Shown piece by piece: positions 25,668-33,935 of a stretch of 64,000 nucleotides of DNA (the first letter of the stretch is position 1; every line of letters starts with the position of its first letter). Both the position numbers and the translations under genes were made by a program. Source of the stretch: CAMCXE01 sp036520615 (lineage in GTDB: Bacteria > Pseudomonadota > Gammaproteobacteria > Pseudomonadales > Cellvibrionaceae); the NCBI GenBank assembly GCA_036520615.1, contig DATDJI010000082.1:12138-76137 (forward strand). The letters are read 5' to 3'. The notes under the pieces were generated by a model. The model saw only the letters and a program-made list of their open reading frames with translations. It made no database searches and had not been told where the DNA came from.

Positions 25668-26771
25668 ATGCGCGTTTTGCTGTTATCCGCCTACGACGCT
25701 CCGAGCCACCGTTACTGGCGGCAGGGGCTGATCGACAATCTCCACGAATACTCATTTACCTGTCTCACTCTGCCGCCGCGCCACTTTAACTGGCGCATAC
25801 GCGGCAACCCGCTCAGTTGGCTAAACCGCCCTGAATTACAGGCCCAATATGATCTGCTTATTGCCACTTCAATGGTGGACTTAGCGACTTTGCGCGGCCT
25901 CGTGCCCAATCTTGCGCGTATTCCTTGTATTTATTACTGCCACGAAAATCAATTTGCCTATCCTGAATCACCTCGCCAAAGAAGGCCGCTTGAACCTTTA
26001 ATGGTTAACCTCTACGGCGCCTTAGCTGCTGATAGCCTGGTATTTAATTCTCAATGGAATCGCAACAGTTTTTTTAAAGGAGTGGAAAGTTTACTCAAAT
26101 CGATGCCGGACGAAATACCTATTGGAGTCCTCGCACAACTGTCGGCGAAAGCCTGCGTTTTGCCCGTACCGCTAATACATGCTCAGCACAGCATTAAAAC
26201 GCTGGCACCATTTGACCAGGACAACCCGATGCATTTGGTGTGGAATCACCGTTGGGAGTTTGATAAGGGGCCAGATTTATTACTGGCTTTAATTGAGGCT
26301 TTACCGCCAGGACTGCCGTTGTGTTGGCATGTGTTAGGACAGCAATTTCGCCAACAACCAGCGCAATTTGCCGCAATTAAAAAATTGTTAGAAGGGCAGT
26401 TGGCGAGTTGGGGGTTTTGCGCCGATGAGCAGGTTTATCAATCGGTTTTGGCGCAAAGCCATGTGGTGATTTCAACTGCCTGGCACGATTTTCAAGGCCT
26501 CGCAGTATTGGAAGCGGCAAGCTTAGGGGCTATGCCCTTGGTTCCAGCAGGGCTTGCATATCCGCAGTGGTTTACTTCCGAATATTGTTACGGGACGCAA
26601 GAAGACTTTTCTGCGCGTCATATAAAACAATTGGCACAGAGCGCCGCAATGAAAATCGCCGCTTTTGCCAATGGTGTAATGCCTCTGCTGCCCGTGGATA
26701 CCAAACCCTGGCAATGGCCGCAGTTAAAACATCAGTATGTTGAATTGTTAAGCCGGGTGTGTAGCCGGTAG
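25668..26771 (+). CDS. tRNA-queuosine alpha-mannosyltransferase-like glycosyltransferase (DUF3524)
   Basis: This 367-residue protein has an N-terminal DUF3524 domain (LLLSAYDAPSHRYWRQGL, IPCIYYCHENQFAYP) and a C-terminal GT-B group 1 glycosyltransferase half (LVWNHRWEFDKGPDLLLALI, HDFQGLAVLEAASLGAMPLV). This is the layout of GTDC1/QTMAN, which attaches mannose to queuosine in tRNA-Asp in animals. The bacterial members are less studied. It begins 9 bp after iscX and may be co-transcribed. A tRNA-Asp gene lies 83 bp downstream on the other strand, which is striking, but the activity remains inferred. Confidence 0.8.
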   Translation: MRVLLLSAYDAPSHRYWRQGLIDNLHEYSFTCLTLPPRHFNWRIRGNPLSWLNRPELQAQYDLLIATSMVDLATLRGLVPNLARIPCIYYCHENQFAYPESPRQRRPLEPLMVNLYGALAADSLVFNSQWNRNSFFKGVESLLKSMPDEIPIGVLAQLSAKACVLPVPLIHAQHSIKTLAPFDQDNPMHLVWNHRWEFDKGPDLLLALIEALPPGLPLCWHVLGQQFRQQPAQFAAIKKLLEGQLASWGFCADEQVYQSVLAQSHVVISTAWHDFQGLAVLEAASLGAMPLVPAGLAYPQWFTSEYCYGTQEDFSARHIKQLAQSAAMKIAAFANGVMPLLPVDTKPWQWPQLKHQYVELLSRVCSR

Positions 26772-26853
26772 GCATAAAAGCAATAAATGTAGTGATTTAA
26801 CAAGCTAGCTAAGCGCTACTACAAGAAATATAGATTTAATGCTTAGGAAAATA

Positions 26854-26930
26854 TGGCGGACCGGACGGGGCTCGAACCCGCGACCTCCGGCGTGACAGGC
26901 CGGCATTCTAACCAACTGAACTACCGGTCC
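26854..26930 (-). tRNA. tRNA-Asp (GTC)
   Basis: A 77-base cloverleaf with encoded CCA: acceptor GGACCGG/CCGGTCC, anticodon loop CTGTCAC giving GTC, and T-loop GGTTCGAGC. It is second in a two-tRNA unit after tRNA-Val. Confidence 0.97.
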
Positions 26931-27024
26931 AAGGGTAGATTTGCGGCATAACCGCTTGTAATGCTTCGCTAACTGGCTTTAGATGTCGCCGAAGGGTTTT
27001 ATCCGAATTACTAATTAAACCATA

Positions 27025-27100
27025 TGGTGGGTGGTACAGGGATCGAACCTGTGACCTACAGCTTGTAAGGCTGCCGCTCTCCCGGCTGAGCTAACCACCC
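27025..27100 (-). tRNA. tRNA-Val (TAC)
   Basis: A 76-base cloverleaf with encoded CCA: acceptor GGGTGGT/ACCACCC, anticodon loop CTTACAA giving TAC, and T-loop GGTTCGATC. It is the first gene of the Val-Asp unit and follows a strong promoter at 27130-27157. Confidence 0.97.
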
Positions 27101-27129
27101 ATGCGAACTGCCTGTGTTAGGAGCCGCGC

Positions 27130-27157
27130 ATTCTAACGCCTTACACTGGGGCGTCAA
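27130..27157 (-). promoter_or_regulatory. Stable-RNA type promoter of the tRNA-Val/tRNA-Asp unit
   Basis: On the minus strand: -35 TTGACG at 27157-27152, a 16-bp spacer, and -10 TAGAAT at 27135-27130. A GC-rich discriminator (GCGCGGC) follows, as in stringently controlled stable-RNA promoters. Confidence 0.7.
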
Positions 27158-27297
27158 TAAAAATTATTGAAATCTAAGGAATTTATTTGAAATCGGTTAT
27201 CCAATCGAGGGCGCAAATCGCAACTCAATTCCCACTACTACAAAAACCCGCTGCTATAATCCGGGCCCATTTACCTTTATCCGCTACGGCACTTTCT

Positions 27298-27798
27298 ATG
27301 CTCAGAGCTTTCGTTTTCCTTTTGTTTTTTCTGATAGCGGCGTCCAGCCGAGCTGCCATAGACACGTTTGAATTTAGTAGCGATGAAAATCGTCAACGCT
27401 ACTCCATACTCGTTGACGAATTGCGATGTCCAAAGTGTAAAAACAATAATCTTTCCGGCTCTAATTCTATGATCGCCACGGATCTTAAGCGCGAGATCCA
27501 TACGATGGTTGAAGAGGGGAAAACTAATCAGCAAATCGCGGAATTTATGGTGGCCCGCTATGGTGATTTTGTTTTATATCGCCCGCGAATGACCGCGCAG
27601 ACGGCACTACTGTGGTGTGCTCCGGTGGCGTTGTTTTTATTGGCACTGGTGGTAGTGATTACTCTAGTGCGCGGGCGCGCTAAGGCATTGAAAATCGATA
27701 CAAATTCGGCGTTAAGCGCTGACGAACAGGCGCAGCTGATGCGCCTAACACGTGCTGAGCAACCTATTTCTACACCTTCGAACAAGGGTAATTTATGA
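27298..27798 (+). CDS. ccmH: Cytochrome c maturation protein CcmH (apocytochrome c thiol-reducing subunit)
   Basis: From the ATG at 27298 the protein has 166 residues: a signal sequence (MLRAFVFLLFFLIAASSRA), a periplasmic three-helix domain with the redox motif LRCPKC, and a C-terminal membrane anchor at about 105-125. It reduces apocytochrome c disulfides before heme attachment. An upstream in-frame start at 27187 would add a non-hydrophobic leader and is less likely. It overlaps ccmI by four bases. The remaining ccm genes are not in the window. Confidence 0.9.
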   Translation: MLRAFVFLLFFLIAASSRAAIDTFEFSSDENRQRYSILVDELRCPKCKNNNLSGSNSMIATDLKREIHTMVEEGKTNQQIAEFMVARYGDFVLYRPRMTAQTALLWCAPVALFLLALVVVITLVRGRAKALKIDTNSALSADEQAQLMRLTRAEQPISTPSNKGNL

Positions 27799-29045
27799 CA
27801 CTTGCAGTATTCGCAGGCCTTCTGTTGTTGGCATCGGGATTTATCTTTTGGCCAATTCTACGCCGCACTAGCTGGCAAGGTGATTTGCAATCGGCGCGTG
27901 GGCAGGATGCCACTCAAGCGGTGTTGTACGAAGAACACCTCGCCGACTTGGAAAAATCTCAGGCATTAGGTGAACTTACGCCAGAGCAATTTGAGCAACT
28001 AAAAATTGAATTGCAACGTACGATGATTGCAGAAACTCAACCAATCGCAGCTCCTCAGGTGCGCAACCCCGGTGGCATCTGGGCTTTAGTGTTGGTTGCG
28101 GTATTAGTGCCCGTGGCGGCTTGGGCTGTTTATAACCATTTGGGTGCCAAGGCCGATTGGGAGATTTACCAGTTATTACAAGCCCAGCGGAACCTGCCTG
28201 ACGACGACAAAGCCAAATTCGAGTCAGTCACTGCAGAGCTTTTGGCCAAGGCGCGAGCGCGAGTAGAGGAAAAACCTAAAAGCACCCAGCTGATTTATAT
28301 GTTGGCAAGCTTTGCGATGAGTAGCCAGGATCTTGCTTCGGCGGAAACCTATTATCGCAAGCTGCTCGCATTGGAACCGCGCTCACCACAGATTTTGGCG
28401 GAGCTCGCCCAGGTATTGTTTGTAAAGTCGCAGAACGTGGTGACAGCAGAAGTTCGAGAAATGGTAAAGGGCGCTCTTAGCATTGCACCAAATCTGCCAA
28501 CGGCACTGAGCATTGCAGGTATCGACGAGTTTCAGCAGGGTCAATTTCAAAAAGCCATTGATTATTGGTCGCGTGCGCTGCCGATGATCGACCCTCAGTC
28601 CCAGGGTTATCAAGCGTTGGCTGGCGGTATCGAAAAAGCTAAAGTTAGCCTCGCCGCTGCAGGCCCGGCTGCTCAACCGCCTAAAGCCAGCGGTGAAGGC
28701 CCGACTATTGAGATAAGTGTAAGCCTGGGCAGCGCCGCAAATGTAAGCCCCGGCGATATCGTATTCGTGTATGCCCGCGCTTGGCAGGGCCCAAAAATGC
28801 CTCTAGCAATATCGAAATTTCCCGTCAGTGAATTACCTAAAACCGTTCGCTTGGATAAGTCCATGGCAATGGCACCGGGCATGGATATCACCACTGCAGC
28901 ACAGTTAGAAGTTGTAGCCCGAGTATCCAAATCTGGCAGCCCCATGGCCGCAGCTGGCGATTGGCAGGCGGCACAGGGGCCTTTAAGTCTCGCTGAACTA
29001 AAAACACCTCTATCATTGGTTATCGAAAAACAGCTGGCTCAGTAA
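27795..29045 (+). CDS. ccmI: Cytochrome c maturation protein CcmI
   Basis: This 416-residue inner-membrane protein has two membrane segments (about 4-20 and 94-112), a connecting leucine-rich cytoplasmic loop, and periplasmic TPR repeats at about 150-290 (TQLIYMLASFAMSSQDLASA, YYRKLLALEPRSPQILAELA). A beta-rich C-terminal domain follows. CcmI captures the C-terminus of apocytochrome c and hands it to the CcmF/CcmH lyase. It overlaps ccmH and is followed by a strong terminator. Confidence 0.9.
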   Translation: MTLAVFAGLLLLASGFIFWPILRRTSWQGDLQSARGQDATQAVLYEEHLADLEKSQALGELTPEQFEQLKIELQRTMIAETQPIAAPQVRNPGGIWALVLVAVLVPVAAWAVYNHLGAKADWEIYQLLQAQRNLPDDDKAKFESVTAELLAKARARVEEKPKSTQLIYMLASFAMSSQDLASAETYYRKLLALEPRSPQILAELAQVLFVKSQNVVTAEVREMVKGALSIAPNLPTALSIAGIDEFQQGQFQKAIDYWSRALPMIDPQSQGYQALAGGIEKAKVSLAAAGPAAQPPKASGEGPTIEISVSLGSAANVSPGDIVFVYARAWQGPKMPLAISKFPVSELPKTVRLDKSMAMAPGMDITTAAQLEVVARVSKSGSPMAAAGDWQAAQGPLSLAELKTPLSLVIEKQLAQ

Positions 29046-29062
29046 CAAGGGTTTTAGAAAAT

Positions 29063-29087
29063 GGGCGGCATTAGCCGCCTTTTTTTT
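29063..29087 (+). terminator. Intrinsic terminator after ccmI
   Basis: Perfect stem GGCGGC/GCCGCC with loop ATTA at 29064-29079, followed by eight T at 29080-29087. It lies 18 bp after the ccmI stop. Confidence 0.92.
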
Positions 29088-29548
29088 GGTTAGTGCGCAC
29101 GGCTATGCGGTTGCGCTTGATGAGATTTTTATACTATGGGACATGTTGAATAGATTTCACCTATTTCTAGTGGAACGCTGGTGTCTATGAATACAGAGTT
29201 AAGACAGGATTGTTGGCCGTGCAAACTTTAAAGAAGTTTGCAGGAAGGTCGGTAAAAAAGAAGTTTTGAAGTTTGATTTAGCTAAGTAGCAAAGCGAGTT
29301 AGATTTTTAGTTGCAACTCATAGCTGGAGGCTTTTGAACTTTCTTAAACGATAGGAGTTTTCAATGTCGCATTTAACGGCTGTTTTTAATTTTAAATCCT
29401 ATCGAGATTGAACAAATGTCGTTCAAACGGCAAAAGCGTACGGATCGCTAGAAATATAGGCTAAGTGTTGAAAAAGAGCGCACGCATAAAATGCGTTGTG
29501 AGTTTTTGTATAAAAATTCGATCAGAAACCAAGTTTACCCTAATGTTA
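29088..29548. other. Gene-poor region with two perfect inverted repeats
   Basis: This 461-bp region has no convincing gene. It holds a 9-bp perfect hairpin (TGCAAACTT/AAGTTTGCA, 29220-29242). It also has an 8-bp inverted repeat CGATAGGA/TCCTATCG (29349-29356 with 29397-29404) whose left arm carries an AGGAG ribosome-like site before a 15-codon ORF, MSHLTAVFNFKSYRD. The region may be a decayed gene or a small RNA locus. Confidence 0.4.
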
Positions 29549-29896
29549 TTATTTCAAATTTTGTGTAAAACGCGTTAAAAGGCTAAGCCTTTGACGGGTT
29601 AATCTCAACCATAAATCATACTGGAATCGGCGAGAAAACGGATTTGTTCGCCTGCTCAATGCGCAATTCTGCGCAGTATTTATTCCTAAAACCCCGCCAT
29701 CTGTTGAAAATGCAACGAATCCTCCTGAAATTAACGCATATTTTATGGCATCAAGTTTGCTCTCCTGCAGCTGGGCGGATATAACACGCCTGCCGAATTG
29801 TCTTAGTGAATAATTATTTTTTAATTCGTCGAAAATACATTGGTAGACTTTTTCTGCTTGAATGTCTATTGAATTTAAGTGTACTGAATTGAACAT
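29549..29896 (-). CDS. Hypothetical protein, doubtful
   Basis: This 115-residue open frame has a protein-like first two-thirds (IQAEKVYQCIFDELKNNYSL, KYALISGGFVAFSTDGGVLG) and a basic, less protein-like end (RRTNPFSRRFQYDLWLRLTR). No ribosome site is visible at the ATG. It may be a small accessory gene, a remnant, or a chance frame. No family is recognised. Confidence 0.3.
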   Translation of the reverse strand: MFNSVHLNSIDIQAEKVYQCIFDELKNNYSLRQFGRRVISAQLQESKLDAIKYALISGGFVAFSTDGGVLGINTAQNCALSRRTNPFSRRFQYDLWLRLTRQRLSLLTRFTQNLK

Positions 29897-29987
29897 TAAA
29901 ATATTAATTTATAAATTATATGTAGATATTAAGATGATTTTTTCATGCGTATGATTTTTATTAAGTGACACCTTCTGAGGAGGTATT

Positions 29988-30566
29988 ATGAAATCACTAT
30001 TGGTTGGTATTGTATTCGCAAGTTTTTGTGCTTTGCCAGCGTTTGCCGACAAAAAAGTCGGTGAGTCGGCCAGACTTTTTAAAACTCAGGCGTCGTTGGG
30101 CGGTAAAGCTTTTGAATATGAGCTTGCTAATGAGCTTAAAAAAGGTCCAGTAATTGTGTATTTTTACCCCACGGCGTTCGGTGGCGGATGCAGTATTCAG
30201 GCTCATGAATTTGCTGTAAATCACGATAAGTTTTTGGCTGCCGGTGCCACTGTTGTTGGGGTTTCATTGGATGATATTGGGCGTTTGAATGAGTTTTCTG
30301 CCAATCCCAAATTTTGCGCGAGTAAATTTCCCGTAGCTTCAGATACCGACGGAACCATAGCCAGGGCTTATGGGTTAACAGTTAATGAGGCGACAAAGGG
30401 CCGAAAGGATATTAGAGGCGTTACCGTCGAGCACGGGTCAATTGATCGAACCACATTTATAGTGGGGCGCGACGGCAAAATTGCTGCAAGCATAGGCGAT
30501 TTGAAACCAGCTGAAAACGTGGCCCAAGCATTGACTGAAATTAAAAAAATAACCAGCGTGCAATAA
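29988..30566 (+). CDS. Exported peroxiredoxin-like protein (BCP/AhpC-TSA family)
   Basis: This 192-residue protein has a signal peptide (1-20, ending ALPAFA) and a thioredoxin-fold peroxiredoxin domain. The peroxidatic cysteine is C68 in FYPTAFGGGC, and a possible resolving cysteine is C110 (NPKFCASKF), a BCP-like spacing. The family motif is P-x3-T/S-x2-C; here the Thr/Ser position is Gly65, an unusual change at a residue that orients the peroxide. It has a GAGGAGG ribosome site. It precedes the DUF6152 cluster by 50 bp and may belong to it. Confidence 0.85.
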   Translation: MKSLLVGIVFASFCALPAFADKKVGESARLFKTQASLGGKAFEYELANELKKGPVIVYFYPTAFGGGCSIQAHEFAVNHDKFLAAGATVVGVSLDDIGRLNEFSANPKFCASKFPVASDTDGTIARAYGLTVNEATKGRKDIRGVTVEHGSIDRTTFIVGRDGKIAASIGDLKPAENVAQALTEIKKITSVQ

Positions 30567-30615
30567 TTTCTAGGTGTAAGTTTTAATTGAGTTAATTTTC
30601 TAAGAGGATATTTAA

Positions 30616-31023
30616 ATGCTTAAAGTGTGCGGTTTTATCTTCGCAACGGTCATCGGATTAATTGGCGCTCCAGCGACGTCGTGGGCTCACCATGCATTTT
30701 CTGCAGAATTTGACGCTAATCAGCCTATTGAGCTAAAAGGCGTAGTAACCAAATTAGAATTAGTGAACCCTCATAGTTGGTTATATTTTGATGTTAAAGA
30801 TGCCAATGGAGTCAGTGCCAACTGGGGCTTTGAATTTGGCGGACCATTTAGTTTAAAACAAAAGGGTTTAACTAAATCCTCGCTGCCGGTGGGTTCGGTA
30901 ATTACCATCAAAGGTTATAAAGCCAAAAATGGTTTAAATTTTGGCTATGCGGTACAGGCCACAACTGCAGATGGGCGCACGTTCGTAACCGGAGGGGCAC
31001 CGGATGCACCGGCGAATCCATAA
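30616..31023 (+). CDS. DUF6152 exported protein
   Basis: This 135-residue protein has a signal peptide (1-24, ending TSWA) and the DUF6152 hallmark HHAFSAEFDANQPIELKG directly after it, then NPHSWLYFDV and TIKGYKAKNGLNFGYA. The fold is likely a small beta-barrel of OB type. The two adjacent histidines at the mature N-terminus could bind a metal (inference). Function is unknown. It starts a run of six closely spaced plus-strand genes. Confidence 0.8.
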   Translation: MLKVCGFIFATVIGLIGAPATSWAHHAFSAEFDANQPIELKGVVTKLELVNPHSWLYFDVKDANGVSANWGFEFGGPFSLKQKGLTKSSLPVGSVITIKGYKAKNGLNFGYAVQATTADGRTFVTGGAPDAPANP

Positions 31024-31024
31024 T

Positions 31025-31864
31025 ATGAGTGACATGGCTATTTCGTCGGCACGCGCACATGTAAAGCACATACACGTAGAGCGAATAAGTAAATTAATTC
31101 TCGTATCGGCTTGTGTTTTGATTTTTGTAAGCGGCTGTAACTCTCCAGTCGCACCTGGATCTGCAAACAAAGAAATACCTCGGCTCGCCAATGGAAAACC
31201 AGATTTATCTGGAATTTGGGAAGCTACCTCCGCTGCCGACTACGATCTTGAGCCGCATAGCAATCGGAGAGACGCTCCGCCGGGCGCCGGGGTTATCGAC
31301 GGAAAAATTATTCCCTATTTGCCTGCTGCGTTGGAGCAAAAGAATAAGAACTTTGCTAACCGATTAACGGATGACCCTGCGCTTAAAGGCTATACATTGG
31401 GTGTGCCACGCGGTATTTATTATCCCGAACCATTTCAAATCTTCCAGCGGGAAAACGATATATTTTTAGTGCATCAATTTGGACATTCGGTGCGGACTAT
31501 TTATACCAATAATACTGATCACCCTAAAGATCCCTACGATTGGTGGTTGGGTGATTCGCGAGCTAAATGGGAGGGCGATACCCTAGTGGTTGATGTAAAA
31601 CATTTTAATGATAAAACCTGGTTGGACCGCGCCGGTAATTATCACAGTGATGCATTACATGTAATTGAGCGCTGGACCTATATAGATATCAATACAGTTG
31701 AATATCAGGCCACCGTAGAGGATGAAAAAGTTTTTAGCCGTCCTTGGACATTAAGTGTGCATTTACACCGCCACCGGGAAAAAGATTTTCAACTAATAGA
31801 AGATTACCGATTCACCAAGGATTATGAAGAGTTTTACCCGCCTAAAGCTTCTGAAAAACCCTAG
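31025..31864 (+). CDS. Unassigned secreted lipoprotein, paralog of the next gene
   Basis: From the ATG at 31025, two bases after the DUF6152 stop, the protein has 279 residues with a hydrophobic leader and the lipobox VSGC. The mature part contains RLANGKPDLSGIWEA, a proline-rich stretch, GIYYPEPFQIFQRENDIFLV, and GDSRAKWEGDTLVVDVKHFN. These motifs are shared with the following gene. Proteins of this type are found next to DUF6152 in other proteobacteria and acidobacteria, but no function is known to me. Confidence 0.75.
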   Translation: MSDMAISSARAHVKHIHVERISKLILVSACVLIFVSGCNSPVAPGSANKEIPRLANGKPDLSGIWEATSAADYDLEPHSNRRDAPPGAGVIDGKIIPYLPAALEQKNKNFANRLTDDPALKGYTLGVPRGIYYPEPFQIFQRENDIFLVHQFGHSVRTIYTNNTDHPKDPYDWWLGDSRAKWEGDTLVVDVKHFNDKTWLDRAGNYHSDALHVIERWTYIDINTVEYQATVEDEKVFSRPWTLSVHLHRHREKDFQLIEDYRFTKDYEEFYPPKASEKP

Positions 31865-31886
31865 AGATCCGTGAGAATATAGCCTT

Positions 31887-32873
31887 ATGTGTTATAAAAT
31901 AGTGCGCCGTATTATTTTAGGCATTTTTTTATTTTCCAGTTGGGTTGATATCAATGCCCAGGAACAAGTAGTCCCAGCTGCTGCGAATTCTTCGGCAGCA
32001 AATCCACCCGCAGAAGGCGGCGGCATTGCTATAGAGAAGGTTGTGTTGCCCATTGCCTCCAGCGATTGGAAGGGCCCTCGATTAGCGGATGGGCAGCCCA
32101 ATATATCCGGGCATTGGTCGAACACAATTGCCAATCACAATAATATTACGGATCCTCAAGGCGGTATTCCCAATGATCCTAATCCTCGTCGCAGCGAAAG
32201 TGGTCCGCGAGAAAATCGCGCACCAAGTCGAGTAACTGATCCTATCGATGGAAAATTACCTCTGTTGCCCTGGGCGCAGGCCAAGGTTTTGGAGTTTCAA
32301 AAGGGATTTCACAATCCTACCAAACCCGAATATATAGAGCCTTTAGCGCGATGCGCACCGGCGGGTATACCTAAATCACTTTATTGGCACGGCTATGAAA
32401 TTAGCCAATATCCCGGTTACGTATTGTTTCAATTTAATTCCGGCACCCGCATCATCCATTTGGATAATAAGCCACATTTACATGCAAGTATAAAATTATG
32501 GAACGGTGACTCTCGGGGGCATTGGGAGGGTAATACGCTTATTGTGGACGTAAGCAATCAAAATGGTAAAGCCCTGCTGGGGCGTTCGGGTGAATTTATC
32601 AGTGAAAATGCGCAAATAGAAGAGCGTTATGTTTTTAATGAAGACGGCAGCCGATATAACTACGTAGTAAAAATTAACGACCCCGAAGTTTATTCCCGCC
32701 CGTTTACTATGACGATCCCAGCAAAACGCTACACGGAAAAATCCCAACCCAATGGCTGGCATTTTGAAGTTGAGCCGGCCACTCATGCAGACGCCGATAT
32801 TCGTCTGGATCATTATGAACGAATATGCGCAGAAAATAATGGAGCTTTCGGCATTACAGCTGCAAAAAAATAA
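31887..32873 (+). CDS. Unassigned secreted protein, paralog of the previous gene
   Basis: This 328-residue protein has a signal peptide (about 1-25, ending INAQ) and a mature part sharing landmarks with its neighbour: RLADGQPNISGHWSN, WNGDSRGHWEGNTLIVDVSN, LGRSGEFISENAQIEERY and VYSRPFTMTI. It has an insert with CAPAGIPKSLYWHGYE and one further Cys near the C-terminus. The pair looks like an ancient duplication. Location is expected to be the periplasm. No catalytic motif is recognised. Confidence 0.75.
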   Translation: MCYKIVRRIILGIFLFSSWVDINAQEQVVPAAANSSAANPPAEGGGIAIEKVVLPIASSDWKGPRLADGQPNISGHWSNTIANHNNITDPQGGIPNDPNPRRSESGPRENRAPSRVTDPIDGKLPLLPWAQAKVLEFQKGFHNPTKPEYIEPLARCAPAGIPKSLYWHGYEISQYPGYVLFQFNSGTRIIHLDNKPHLHASIKLWNGDSRGHWEGNTLIVDVSNQNGKALLGRSGEFISENAQIEERYVFNEDGSRYNYVVKINDPEVYSRPFTMTIPAKRYTEKSQPNGWHFEVEPATHADADIRLDHYERICAENNGAFGITAAKK

Positions 32874-32923
32874 ATAAATCCAGTTGTTTAAAATATGCAG
32901 ATACATGCTCAAAGCAGGTTTTG

Positions 32924-33421
32924 ATGATTCGAGAATTACTTCAATACTTTTATTCAAGCCAATGGGGCGAGGGTTTGCGCGAGTCTTTGTATGTATATCC
33001 TTTAGTGGAAGGAGTGCACTTACTAAGCCTGAGTATTTCCTTCGGATTTATTGCGCTAATTGATTTACGTCTATTGAACATTTTATTTCGTTCAGTACCG
33101 ATAGCGGTCTTATTGCCACAGTTGCGGCTTTGGATGCTATCCGGCTTTGCGGTGACTTTTGTTACGGGCTTTCTGTTAACGATGGCAGAAGGGCCAATGT
33201 TGTTGGATATATTTGTATTTCCACTAAAAATGTTAGCGATTTTCATAGCCGCTATTAACGCGCTTTGGTTCGAGTACAGTTATGGCAGACATATTAATAC
33301 CTGGTCTGCACGCCCTAGCTATCCTTTTGGCGTTAAATTATCGGGTGCGATTTCTTTATTCACCTGGACATCAGTCATTATCTTGGGAAGGTTAATTCCT
33401 TATTTGGACGGAGTGCATTGA
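32924..33421 (+). CDS. DUF6644 four-helix membrane protein
   Basis: This 165-residue inner-membrane protein has about four hydrophobic helices. Histidines such as that in YPLVEGVHLLSLSISFGF lie near or within helices, as would suit heme or quinone contact (inference). It is assigned to the DUF6644 type. The ATG at 32924 is preferred over the TTG one codon upstream. The next gene starts immediately after its stop. Confidence 0.72.
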   Translation: MIRELLQYFYSSQWGEGLRESLYVYPLVEGVHLLSLSISFGFIALIDLRLLNILFRSVPIAVLLPQLRLWMLSGFAVTFVTGFLLTMAEGPMLLDIFVFPLKMLAIFIAAINALWFEYSYGRHINTWSARPSYPFGVKLSGAISLFTWTSVIILGRLIPYLDGVH

Positions 33422-33898
33422 TTGCTAAAAGATGTATTTGATGTGGTTCAAAATAGTCACATTGCCTATGTCATAGGCCAGTTAAATAACATCTGGGGCA
33501 TTTTTGCGCAGTTTTTCCACATAGCTGGATTAATTCTAGTGTTACTTTCAGTGGTGCTGGTGAGCCTACGGCTGCTAGGTTTCGGCCTGCTTGCTCAGTC
33601 AGCCGTGCAACTTGCCTATTTAACACGATCGTGGATTTTAGTCGGGTTAATTTTTTTAGCCGCATCAGGTTTGTTTATGTTGATTCCAAGTGCTTCTTTA
33701 TATTATCCGAACCCAGCCTTGTGGTTTAAATTTAGTGCGCTTGCAGTTGCATTAGTCGTGCAATTTGGTCTCTCTCGATATGTCTTAAAGCAAGAACATC
33801 CACGCAAGCTATATGCGGTCAGTTACGCGTTAATTTCACTGACGTTGTGGTTTGTTGTGGGCCTTGCGGGGCGAGCGATTGGCTTTATGGCCGCTTAA
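33422..33898 (+). CDS. Second DUF6644-type membrane protein
   Basis: This 158-residue protein also has four hydrophobic helices, with a histidine in the first (FAQFFHIAGLILVLLSVVLV) at the position equivalent to the neighbour. The frame starts with TTG directly after the previous stop at 33421, so translation is probably coupled; no better in-frame ATG is close. The two membrane proteins may form a heterodimer. Confidence 0.7.
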   Translation: MLKDVFDVVQNSHIAYVIGQLNNIWGIFAQFFHIAGLILVLLSVVLVSLRLLGFGLLAQSAVQLAYLTRSWILVGLIFLAASGLFMLIPSASLYYPNPALWFKFSALAVALVVQFGLSRYVLKQEHPRKLYAVSYALISLTLWFVVGLAGRAIGFMAA

Positions 33899-33935
33899 TA
33901 GTAGTATTTTTTTGACCGCTTAATAAGGTATTAAT

